A stretch of DNA of 64,000 bases from contig JASAND010022296.1 of the NCBI GenBank assembly GCA_030248195.1, positions 26,221-90,220 of the forward strand, written 5' to 3'. The first letter of the stretch is position 1, and every line of letters begins with the position of its first letter. Shown one piece after another: positions 45,501-58,300 of the stretch. This DNA is from Trissonchulus latispiculum (taxonomy: Eukaryota; Nematoda; Enoplea; Enoplida; Ironidae). Below the pieces are notes generated by a model. The model saw only the letters and a program-made list of their open reading frames with translations. It did not search any database and was not told the DNA's origin. Position numbers and translations under genes: made by a program.

Positions 45501-46335
45501 TTTGTAAACACTTTGGCATTTAGACCAAAATAATTAGACTTTTAACCACATGTCCAGCAGCCCTCGGCTTTGGTAGTGATGGCTCTGGCAGGCTCTCTGA
45601 CAAAAAAACTGATCCAGCAATTAAATCACCCCAAAGAACCTTGAAAACAAAATCTACAGAAATCGAAATATTTATTTCTAAATCGTATGAAAACTTCCCC
45701 CCCCCCCAGAACCCTAGACATACTTCCGTTGGCAATTTCAGCCTTAATCAGACGCTGTTTGGCAGCCTCCACTTGCTTTTCCAATTCCGCATTCTCTCTC
45801 TCCAAACGCTGAGCTTCAGAGGCAACTGGAAAAAAGCAAGAAATATTGAAAAAATGAAAAACACAAATAGTCAAAAGCTGAGCAAAATTAAATGCTAATT
45901 GGATGATTGTGTTTGTACTCAGTCTTTTTGAAAGTTTTTAGACGATGTTATATAGGTGTAGTCAGACATGAATTTCGGTTAAGTGCAACATATATACTAC
46001 CTATACCTATAATTGGAACCATTATTGAATTCAGTAACAACAAGTCGACCAAATGAACTGTCGACTAAATAAATGTGTCCCACCTGCAGCAGCATAGAGG
46101 CTGTCTAGTTGTGCTTCCATTTGACCGACAACCAACTCCAACTGGTCAGTACTGTTAGACAGAGCACTGGACCAATTTTCGCCATCTAGACCGTTCAATA
46201 GGTCCAAAATGGACTTGAGTTGACCATTTGAAACGGTCGACATTTTGAGATGACCAGAATCCGCTACGATACTGCTGGGTTTGGCCGAATCCGCGGCGGC
46301 AGCTTTAGCAGTAGGAGCCGCTTTCTTGCTCTTTC
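42534..46335 (-). CDS. AIMP1/p43-like module of the MetRS gene
   Basis: Exons 45724-45825 to 42534-42697 reproduce the whole of metazoan AIMP1: a heptad-rich zipper ([20 protein letters not shown]), an [13 protein letters not shown] segment, a Lys/Pro linker, then the EMAP-II tRNA-binding fold ([70 protein letters not shown], ending NVAIK and a stop). The exon 46084-46335 before it is Lys/Ala-rich plus a helical segment ([16 protein letters not shown]) without a certain counterpart. No stop codon separates it from the synthetase and intron phases match (all phase 1 through this part), so I read one fused protein; a separate transcript from an internal promoter cannot be excluded. Confidence 0.9.
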
Positions 46336-49300
46336 CTGAAATTAAAAAACTGAAAGAAATGTAATCTACGACACCATTTATTAAACTACTGACCAATATG
46401 TTAAGATCTTAAACACTATAATATTCGTTGACTGTATAATATTATGCAATGTTGTACATTAAAATTTATTGACCATTTGCGCAATTTCCCGGCTTTTTCC
46501 TACAGGGGGGGGGCCCAGAAATTCGTCCCCCCGCCAGACTTTGGACGCCCCCCCAGAACTCTAAAATGCCCGGAAAAATAGGGTTTTGAGGGTTAAATTT
46601 GAAAAATTTTTCCGGCTTCGCCGGATTTTTGTCCATTTTTAAGCATTTTTAGCTATTTTAAGCTTAAATTTAAGTTAAAAATAGTAATTGTTTAGCTTAG
46701 CAGCAAAAAATTGCTATTTTAGGCATTTTTTGAAAAATGTTTCTTCCCCCCCCCCAGAAATTTTTGCCTAGGCAAGAGCCATTATTCTACATAAAAACGA
46801 TTCTTTGCCTAATCAGCATCCAACAACATTCGAATGCACCATAACTAAGTGCAATCAAATAAGACAGTTTTTCGTCATAAAAGACTTCCCTTAATTCAAA
46901 ATGATTTTAACCTCGAAAATAGAAAAATTAATATATATATAAACCCAATCCAAAATTTTCAATACATACCGTCGATTTTTTGACTCAATAGTCACCAGGG
47001 TTGGGTTTTTTCCGGAAAAAAATATTGTGGAAAAAAACTAGTTTTTTCCGGTTTTTTCCGGTTTTTTTCCAGTATTTTTCCGTTTTTTTCCGATATCACC
47101 AAAGGTTTTAAACTGTTTCTGGAGTGCCAAAATTGAGCAAATTTTAATGAATTTAAGCTTTTAAACGTATTTTCATGCGATAAACTATAAAAACAGGCGA
47201 TTTTAAAGAATTTCTAGATTTTTTCGGAAAAATTCAAAAATTTTCCCAAAATTCCCAATTTTATTGCTAAATTTTCAAAAGTTTTTCAACTTTTCGGAAA
47301 AAACTCGCGAGTATTTTTCCGAAGCCTGCGGAAAAAAACGGAAAAAAACGGTAAAAACCGTTTTTTTCCGGCAGTTTTTTTCCGGTGCCCATCCCTGATA
47401 GTCACATTTCAAAAGGTAATAAAGATAAACCTTAATCAAAATCTTAGGCAACAATACTCTTATACCTTTCTGTTCAGAAACCTGCTGAGAGCCTGTCTTA
47501 GCAGGCTTAGTCGACTTAGCAGCATCCAATTGGTCCGCTTTGCCCGACGCCTTCTTCTTGCTGCCCCCCGATTTTTTATCGGGGGCAGGAGGGGGCGGAG
47601 CCCCCAACGCCTCAGCTAGCTGACTCTTTAGCTGCAGCAGGTGTTTCACTTCTTCTGCTATCAGGGCCTTATCAGCTCCGCTGGCCTTCAGGTGGCGCAC
47701 TTTGTCGCCCTGAGCCGTAACCTGAGCCTGTAGATCGCTGGAGTTCATACGACTGACGGCTTTAGGCTTATCAGAGGATGCTGTCTGGTTAGGAGCTGGA
47801 GGGGTCTAAACATAGACAGAAAAAAAACTCCGAAGGAATAGAAGTATTTCTTAAAATTTTTCTATTAATAGATACAACTTTATTAATTCATAAAAAGGAA
47901 CATACGTACATATGTCAATCAAAACTAAGCCAAGAGTGTGTATCTAAATAAGTTTCCGGAGTGCTTGCGGAGTTCTAAAAATTGGTCGTGTTTTTGGGGA
48001 GGCAAATGGGCTGCAAATAAGCTTGAAATTAAAAATGAAACCTGTGACTATAAAAAAAGCTGGTAACCGGCTACCACCCCATCCTAAAAAAAGCACAGAA
48101 ACCATACTACGCACACAGAAAAATATGAACATATTATAGACGTCCCTTGAAAGGTTGAAAAGTACAGATATTATGGTCCGTTGTACGAGTGCAAAACACG
48201 ATACTTTGTGTACGGATACGCTGCACTACAGCTCAACATACCGTCGGAACAATTTCAGGTGCAGAAATTGTCTTACGCTAAATCAGAGACAGCAACGTAC
48301 GAAATAATAGGCAAAAGTAGTGAACAACTAACTTTCGAATGTTTTCCAACAACACATAAAATGAAAGATTAGCTGGAAACGTGATTTGAGTAAGATCTGT
48401 GAAAGTGAAACGTTACTGTCGTGAAACCATCTAACTATTACATAAACTTTTAAGTCTGTAAGCTGGAGAAAGACTGAAAAATGCTGCAATGTGCTCTTGA
48501 GCTGCGGAAGCTGACTTCACATGAAAGCTGTCATCAAACATATACTCAAGCCGAATAGTTCTGGTTTGAATAAAACTTCATCCTCTAAAAAAACTCTAAC
48601 AAAAATCCGTTTGCCCTCAATCAATTCAGTCAGACACATCAAAAACTGGCATCCGTGGTTTTAATTAGGCATTTAATTAATTAAATTAAATTAAAATTTT
48701 ATATAAACTAAGAAAAATAACAAACGTACCTGATGATGGTCACCGCGATATTTTTTCTGCAATTCTTCCGCTCGCTCGGGCGTGAGGCGTTCAAATAAGG
48801 GAAACGGCTGAAAATATTATGAAAAATAAATAATCAATACTGGAGATTTAATGTATATATATTTTTTCAAAAATTTCATCCAGAAATTATTTTAGCCTAA
48901 CATTTTAAAACCATCTTAAAAGCAATATTTTACTTCTAAGTGCCACCCAAAATTTCCTCAACAAATTCATTCAAAATATTATAAAACAGTTGAAACACAT
49001 TAAAATTAAAAACAGCGAATAATTAAAAAAATCTAACTGCAGAAACATCAACCGTTTAACACGAAACGTAGAAGAGATAGACATTATGTACAGCTGGACT
49101 AACTAATACACAACTGCGGCGGCGAAATTCAAAACGGAGAAACTTAGCACACACACGTAGTCTGTGCGTGTGTGTTTCTGTGTACGTGTGATGTGTATGC
49201 ACCATGTGTGTGTACGAACACTCCTATATAAACAACGCATGTAGATGTACGTACGTATATTATACATTTATGTTAACAGAGTGCCTTAATATCTGAAGTT

Positions 49301-52300
49301 GCAAACTTGCAGCGACACAACAAGACCCACACCAGTGTGTAGAAGTTTAGCAGTCTTGCGCAAAAAATATAATATCACATTGAAAATGATAAACCAAAAT
49401 GACTTCTCAAAAAGCAAAAAACCCACAACAGCCTTCTGCATACCGCCTTTCAAATTTCCCTCCCCTTTTGGACTAGTTCCCTTCAAATCAATTGCCAAAA
49501 AGACGAACGCACCTTTCCTATCCTATGACCAGCCGGTAAACTGCAGACAAATTTCGGACACAGCGATTTCAGGGCAGGTGGGGCCTGCAATTGCAGCTGA
49601 ATCGTTTGACTGATCTGAGGCATATAGGGCCCAAGCAGAACCGAAAGCAGAGCGACAATGTTGGTCGACAGACCGATAACGGTACCCGCACGCTCACTAG
49701 AAGACAAGAAAATCCAGAAAAAAAGTGCAAAAAAAACTGAAAAAACTAGCAAGAAAAAAAAGAAAAACGTTGAGTCATAAAATTATAAAAAGATTTAAAA
49801 CTAATAGAAAATAACCTATGCCATAAGATATTATATTATACTGATTTAATCAATAAATTACAAAGATAGGAAAGAATGCTTTAAAACACAGTTCAGTACA
49901 AGAAAAACTTAATTTAGTTAGTAATTAAAAATTAATTAAAACTAATTATGTACCGTTCCTTGGGCGTACCAGAGACCAGTACCCAGGGCTGTGTAGCCTG
50001 AATATATTGGTTGCCGAGACGAGATATGCTCAGAATGTTGCGAATCGCATCACGAAGTCTGCAAAAAAAATACAAGACAATCTGAAAATACAAAAATTCC
50101 ATTTTAGCCAAAAATGTGTTCAAACCAAAGGTTTGAGCCCCTGCTAAAATAATCTATACTAATAGCTAATAACATTAAACTGAAATACAATAAATATGAA
50201 AAATGTAAATTAAAACAGGAAATACAGATTTTCTTTACGTACTTGACTTGCTCTAAAAGACTGATATATTCTTCCAGTTCATGAGTGATTTGAGCTAACA
50301 ATTGAGCATCTTCATCCAATAGAGTCATTGGTGGGACAATGCTGGCAAAATATTTCACCAGGAAACTCAGTGCACTAAAAATTGGAAACAAATTAGAAAA
50401 AAATAGGAAAAACGGGTTTTTGGAAAAATTCAGCGATCGTTGAAGTCAATTTGTAAACTCTAAATTCTGGTGCGTGAATTTGAACTTGTGACACCGGAAA
50501 AATAAAAGTCTACAAAAGTTACAAAAAATAAATTCATCAAAAATCTACCGATTAATGAAATTTCCCAAATTATTCAACAGCTCCGAGTTGACTTTCATGG
50601 CAAAATCGGACCAACTAAACGCAGTATCCTAAATCAAACAAAACAATAGATTTTAAAAATTTCAACAAAACAACAATTCAAAATCAACGTTTCAACATCA
50701 GCTTCAATATTCAAATTCAACAATTCAAAACGACATAACGTTTAAGCTAAAACTGGGTAATTATTTAGAAATTTCATTCACACGATTAATCTATATACTG
50801 TTTCAATACCATATTTCCATAATCATAACTTTACAGACGCTAGAGGTTTAGAGCAGCCAGCCCCCCCCCCACATCCGATAATATATATTCAATTCTTTAT
50901 AACTACCGGAACACCACAATGACCTTTCATGAGGAAAGCTGAAGGCCTACCGTCTTTATTTTAGGCGAAAAAGTGGAAGAGTGGGGGTGGAAGTCCCCCC
51001 AAGCCAAAAGTTGGCGAATAAAATGGACTAAAACTACTAAAAATACAGTAAATTTGCCTGTTTCCTACAGTACAAACCTAAAGAGAGCACAAAAATTAAG
51101 TTTTAGTACCAAAAAAACTAGTTTTAGACCAAAACATTCCAGCGAAGCCAGAAAACGTTGAAAAAGTCTAACCAGGCATCCTTAAACTTTGGCACTAATT
51201 TCTGGGCACCATGGGAGGAGGAAGCCCAAAAATGTAGGGTGAGGGAGGACCCAAGAATGGGGACGCAGCCCCACCCCCGAATAAGATCAATAAATAATGA
51301 AAAACGCCTGCCCTGCAGTCAAGACAAACCCTAGACTGCACCAACTTAAGTCGAAGAATAGCTCCGGAATAGCTGAAGACTAAGTCCGACTTTTCAATGG
51401 AAAACCTGCAGTTAGTCTTCTGCTATTCCGCAGCTATTCTTAAACTTAGGTTGGTGCAGTCCACGGAAAGTCTTTAGTCAGATACAGGAGAGAGCCAATG
51501 GGCGGTGCATAGCAATTCATTATTTAACATTTTTGCCTCTAACCAACCTGGGACTCCGGTCTGATGTAGAGCAAATAGAATCGCCAAACGTCGGCCGGAA
51601 TTCCGGCATCCTTCGCATCCGTACCGAACACGCCCACGCCACGACTTTTGGAAAATTTCGTATTCTCATAATTTAGATACTCTAGAAATAATAAATAAAT
51701 ACATAATAATAAAGAAAACACAAAGAACACCAGGCATAAATATTTAAACCAAAACATAAACACAACCATCCCCCTCCACAAAACCATAGGTGTGATGCAT
51801 GTTTGAGCTAAAAAATGGAAGAAATATTAACTTTAATTTAAAAAAACTAATTTAAATTTAAAAATAAATCCTACACCTGTAGCGCACAAATGTTTGACCA
51901 CATTATATCCAGCATTAGTACCCAGAGTGCAGGCGGGGAACATAACACTGTGAAAAGGCACATTGTCTTTGCCCACAAAATGGTACAGCTCAACCTAAAA
52001 ATAAATTAATAAAAATCAATTTATATGACTAGGGGGAAAAATGCCCTCGACGGGCAACCAACTTGGTAGAATAGGGAAAGACTTGAATGTTAAATACACG
52101 GTCCATGGTTACAACTGAGATTCTGCTGAAGCGGAAAAATGCCGTTTCTCAGCGACTAAAATGACAGAAACCAGCTTTGTGCGCCGAATAGGGAATCTAC
52201 TCGGCGACTAAAATGAAAGAAACCAGCTTTGTGCGCCGAATAGGGAATCTACTCGGCGACTAAAATGAAAGAAACCAGCTTTGTCGCCGAATAGGGAATT

Positions 52301-55300
52301 CCCTCCTTCCGCCCTATTCGCGCGAACTTATCGTCTTTCGGAAGAAAATATATAGGTAATTATTCTGTTAGGAACTGCAAACGTAAGCATTGCGCTCAAT
52401 ATGACATTTCCCGTACCGGTTGCGTGGTGACTAGGGGTGGCGCTAGATTAATTTCTTTTTGAGCTACCTGATCCGTAAATATTTTATGCATACAACCGCT
52501 AGCAGGACCAACAGAAAGCAACAATAAGTATATATGCAGTTTAAACAATTTGTGGTCGACAGTCCTTGTGCTAAAACATATACAATCAATCGCATTTCAT
52601 TTTATATATATAATGTTTGATTGTATCAATTCTCGGCAAGATCAGCACAGAGCATACCAATCACAGGGGTCGCGGCAGCGACCCCTATAATATGTGTTAT
52701 ATATGCTCTCAATGTTTCTGATAGCACATCGAAGACATTGTATTTATGTCTGTGAAAACCTTGACTTAGGTAAGTGCTTGATAAAACTGTTGTTTTGCAT
52801 TCTGAAGTAATTCTGCCATTCTGAAGCTCTCTCATTATTCAGCAAAGCAACACATAACAGGCTTCAAAGTTCGCGCGAATAGGGCGGAAGGAGGGAATTC
52901 CCTATTCGGCGACAAAGCTGGTTTCTTTCATTTTAGTCGCCGAGTAGATTCCCTATTCGGCGCACAAAGCTGGTTTCTTTCATTTTAGTCGCCGAGTAGA
53001 TTCCCTATTCGGCGCACAAAGCTGGTTTCTGTCATTTTAGTCGCTGAGAAACGGCATTTTTCCGCTTCAGCAGAATCTCAGTTGTAACCATGGACCGTGT
53101 ATTTAACATTCAAGTCTTTCCCTATTCTACCAAGTTGGTTGCCCGTCGAGGGCATTTTCCCCCTAGTTTCGCTTATTTTTCCGCTGCAGAGAAAATCATG
53201 TCAGAGAAGTTGCATATATACACAATGTAAGCAAAGCTAGCTACCGCAAACAGGCTGGATGAAAACGTTCTAGTTCAACTGAATGTATTTGCTGAAGCGG
53301 AAAAATGCCTGTTAATAGCCTTTTCAGAACTTTATACACGGTGCGTCATCTTAGGCTGGAAGGCCACTGTTCATGGCCTCTACAGAACATTATACACGGA
53401 GCGTTATCTTAGGCTGGAAGGCCACTGTTCATGGCCTTTTCAGAACTTTTTACACGGTGCGTCATCTTAGGCAGGAAGGCCACTGTTCATGGCCTTTTCA
53501 GAAATTTTACACGGTGCTTTATCTTAGGCAGGAAGGCCACTGTTCATGGCCTTTTCATAACTTTTTACACGGTGCGTTATCTTAGGCAGGAAGGCTATTT
53601 TAGTTCAACTGAATGTATTTGCTGAAGCGGAAAAATGCCTGTTAACAGCCTTTTCAGAACTTTATACACGTGCGTCATCTTAGGCTGGAAGGCCACTGTT
53701 CATGGCCTCTACAGAACATTATACACGGAGCGTTATCTTAGGCTGGAAGGCCACTGTTCATGGCCTTTTCAGAACTTTTTACACGGTGCGTTATCTTAGG
53801 CAGGAAGGCCACTGTTCATGGCCTTTTCAGAACTTTTTACAAGGTGCGTTATCTTAGGCAGGAAGGCCACTGTTCATGGCCTTTTCAGAACTTTTTACAC
53901 GGTGCGTTATCTTAGGCAGGAAGGCCACTGTTCATGGCCTTTTCAGAACTTTTTACAAGGTGCGTTATCTTAGGCAGGAAGGCCACTGTTCATGGCCTTT
54001 TCATAACTTTTTACACGGTGCGTTATCTTAGGCAGGAAGGCTATTTTAAAAGCCATCCAGCACCGTAACCTTGGATATGCAGTTATATACATGACAAAAG
54101 TTGCTCTGCTCATTTAGGGCTTTCATTTAAAACCAAATTTGACAACTTTTGGAAATTTTGATTTTTGACCAATTAGGACCCCTTGCCAGGGCGCCACAGG
54201 TCGCTAGATACCAATTTGGAGGGGTCCTCCAATGAGATAAAATGTTCGCCTCACCAAGGGCTTTCATTTGATACCAAACTTGAAAACCTTTCAAAAAATT
54301 GATTTTGGACCGGTCCGGACCCTGCCCAGGGCGCCACAGGCCGCTGGGGCCACTTTGGAGGGGTCCTCCAATGACAAAAAATGTTCGCCTCACCACGGGC
54401 TTTCACTTGATACCAAACTTGAAAACCTTTCAAAAAATTGATTTTGGACCGGTCCGGACCCTGGTCAGGGCGCCACAGGCCGCTGGGACCAGTTTGGAGG
54501 GGTCCTCCAATGAGATAAAATGTTCGCCTCACCAAGGGCTTTCATTTGATACCAAACTTGAAAACTTTTCAAAAAATCGATTTTGGACCGGTCCGGACCC
54601 TGGTCACGGCGCCACAGGCCGCCGGGTCCACTTTGGAGGGGTCCTCCGATGACAAAAAATGTTCGCCTCACCAAGGGCTTTCATCTGATACCAAACTTGG
54701 CCACTTTTGGAAAAATCGATTTTTGGGCATTTTGGACCGGTCCGGACCCTGGTCAGGGCGCCACAGGCCGCTGGGGTCACTTTGGAGGGGGTCCTCCAAT
54801 GACAAAAAATGTTCGCCTCACCAAGGGCTTTCATTTGATATCAAACTTGACCACTTTTGGAAAAATCGATTTTTGGCCATTTTGGACCGGTCCGGACCCT
54901 GGCCAGGGCGCCACAGGCCGCTGGGGCCACTTTGGAGGGGTCCTCCAATGACAAAAAATGTTCGCCTCACCAAGGGCTTTCATTTGATATCAAACTTGAC
55001 CACTTTTGGAAAAATCGATTTTTGGCCATTTTGGACCGGTCCGGACCCTGGCCAGGGCGCCACAGGCCGCTGGGGCCACTTTGGAGGGGTCCTCCAATGA
55101 CAAAAAATGTTCGCCTCACCACGGGCTTTCATTTGATACCAGACATGGCCACTTTTGGAAAAATCGATTTTTGGCCGTTTTGGCCACGGTCCACGGTCCG
55201 GACCCCTGGCCAGGGCGCCACAGGGGTCCGGGCGAAACCTACTATAGCCTATGCTGTAGTGCCCCCGCACCCCACCCCAAACCCCAAGTAAGAGAGACCT

Positions 55301-58300
55301 GCTCACTGTAGATATTTCTGTAGAAGAGGTTAAAGTTGGAGTTGCGACACGGTAGGGCCCACCACCATCAGGGTGCCCCCCAGCCACATGGATAGGTCCT
55401 AGAGCGAAACTAATGGGCCCTTTAGATTCACCATATAGGGGTTCCTATTCGAATACGAAACCTCAGCCCAGCAGCTCTTATGTATAGGGCTGCCTACTCC
55501 GTAGGCCCAGACCCCCCCTTTTACACGTTAACTACCGACCCCTGGCCAGGGCGCCACAGATGACCGACCAACACCAAACTCTCAAATGGAGACCTCCACC
55601 CTTGGGCCATGCCACATGAGCAATATGAGAGCCCGGCTTCGCTCGCTCCGTTCTATTTCGTGGCTAGAATATTTTCGGACTTTTTTTTCGGGGGTCATTT
55701 TGGGGGTCCCCACCGGGGGGGTGGGGCCATCTGGGGGGTCCGGTAACCGCGGAAAGTAATTTCCCCGGAATTGAGGAACTTTTTGTACAAAAAAAACCTA
55801 AAATAGTATGGCTCTGAAGGGTCTTCCGACCTGCACCCCTGGGGGAAAAAAATGGAGAGAAACGCGACCTGCGCGGGGGGCCAATTTTCATATCTCAAGA
55901 TCCACCCGGCCGATCCGGCTGAAATTTTCACAGCATGTACCCCTGCCCATAGGCTCTTCACACAAGAAGTTTCAGCCCGATCGGTCCACTCCTCCGCTGG
56001 CCCCAGGCCAAACAATGTCCAGATTATACACATTGCGTCAAATTTTCCCTATTCTAGGGGGAGCGCTAACGCGCTCCCCCTAATTAGTTTGGTCCATTTT
56101 TGGGTCATTTTTTCGACTTTCTCCGATCTCGCTGATTTTCATGTATTTTATTGTCCAAATGGTATATTTTCACGAGTTTTTAAAATAAAAGTCGTAGCTC
56201 TTACGGTTGTCGAGTAATTTCACCTCAAAGTTGAGATTTCATGTGTTAAACATAGGAAATTTAAATAGTTGTCATTTTTTTTCGCGTGCGCCAAAAAAAT
56301 CTCCCGACAAACGTTGATGAATCTGGACAAATATACATTACAATAACGCTAAAGTGTTAAACTGCGGTATCCTAATTAAGGCCATCAAAATGTTTTAATT
56401 TATTTTTTAAGGATTAAAATTTAACACGAATTGAGCATCAAGTCAAATTTTAATCCTTCAAAAATTAATTAAAAAGGTTTGAAGGCCTAAATTAAAATTC
56501 TAATTCCAGGGTACCGCAGCTTAACACTTTAGCGTAATATTTAATGTATAATTTGTCCAGATTCATCAACGTTTTGTCGGGAGATTAGATTTTTTAGCGC
56601 ACGCGAAAAAATGACAACTTTTTAAATTTCCTATGTTTATTAAGAAGTAATAATATGTTTGTACGAATATATACAAGAAATGTACAATACTAAGTCCTAC
56701 ATTATGCTCCTGAGAAGCTTTCCACCACTGCTCCCATTGGTCCGTATAGGAAGCCGTAATGGAAACGTAACCAATCGGAGCATCATACCAAACATAGAAG
56801 ACCTAAAAATGAAGCAGGAATGAACAACAAAATGTCGACAGCATCATTTCACCGAAAAACCCCCTCAGCTCACATAGTCGACCTGTACAGCTCAAAATAT
56901 CTACTCTCCTTGCTTTTGTCTTTGCAGAACAGCATTAAACCACTCACTAAATTTAGTCAATTATTGGCAGTTGGTTTGAAAACTCCTAAGATTTGTAGCT
57001 TTTCAGTTAGCCATTTAATTTAATTTAATAGTTTAACTTAGTTAACCAGTTAATAGCCCTTTAAGAGTGTGAAAATAACCTGCATGTGCCACAAAAACAG
57101 TACAAAAATACGTCTTTGCGACCCCAACCACAAACTAACCTACAAAAATTGAGTGGGGGACAACCCCCCACCCTTAACCTTAATCCCAACCACCGTACCT
57201 TATCCGTAAATCCTTCCAGAGGTACTGGGGTACCCCACTTCAGGTCTCGGGTAATACAGCGGGCCTTCAACCCGTCACGGAGCCAACTGCGGGCAATCGT
57301 GACCCCATTGGGCGACCATTTGGAGTCTTCGGCAGACCAGACCTGTTCCAAGTGATCGCGTAACATAGGCTCCAGCTGCAAACAACAACAGCAAGCAAAA
57401 AACTTGACCAAAATCCCAGAAAAATTTTGAGAATATTAATTTCATTTGAAATTGTAACACAAGCCTCTGGCAAAATAGTTGGTTATGAAATATAAGCTTA
57501 GAACGCAAAATAAAACTAAGCTGATAATGTAAGTTTTACCTCTGGTTCCAGGTGTAAGTGCATGCAGGCCAGAAAATATCTCCAAAATTTTCATTAAAAT
57601 GTAAGTACACCATAATTTTGAGCTTCAGAATCCTCAAAACGCCACTAAATGATTGCCTAAATATCCCCGTCGTAAGTTTTTATGGGAAGCCTAGGTATAT
57701 TTTACAAGAGAACATTTAAATTTAGTGCATTACAACCTTTGTATTTTAGATCACCCTGCGTATGTATGCGTACATAGAGAGTTAGGTAGGACGCATTTTC
57801 CTCAACAAAACTGAGTGATGAACCTACAAGAAAAATACGTACATGTATACGTACTCTTACAAATTAGTTTGAAGATTTAGTTTTCGACATATATAATCTA
57901 ACCTTGGGCAAATCCAGAAAGATATGCTCCGACGAGCGTATCACTGGCTCTGTGCCACACTGCTTACAGCGCGGACTTTTCAGCTCCGTGGCCACAATGA
58001 GACGACCACAGCTGTCGCATTGGTCCCCACGAGCCTCCAGATAGGTACACCAGGGGCAGGTGCCCTCCACAAAACGATCCGCCAAAAATCTAAAAGGACA
58101 AGAGATAAAAATTCCTTAGTCGTATGAGTAAAATACGTACCATGTATGGGTTCCCACAAGGCTCTAAAGACAAAAATAAAAATTACTCTTTCGTTGCAAG
58201 AAGGGTAAAATACATATGAGTTGATGACAAGCTAACACTAGCAAGACAGGAACCAGCCTGAAGAATACATATGAGTGGAGTGGGGTTGTAAAAGCAATGT

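Noticed and set aside
52626..52835. Minus-strand 69-codon frame in the foldback spacer as a transposase
   Set aside because: Far too short, no motif, no splice context; noted only as sequence content of the spacer.
53273..54047. Regularly spaced array that could be taken for a CRISPR
   Set aside because: The whole 57-60-bp unit is repeated, with no unique spacers, and the context is a spliced animal gene.
54127..55387. Long overlapping open frames on both strands (up to 184 codons) with PFPGR/RGPP-like repeats
   Set aside because: They follow exactly the satellite period, exist on both strands and in several frames, and lack any domain; stop-free reading is a consequence of the repeat unit.
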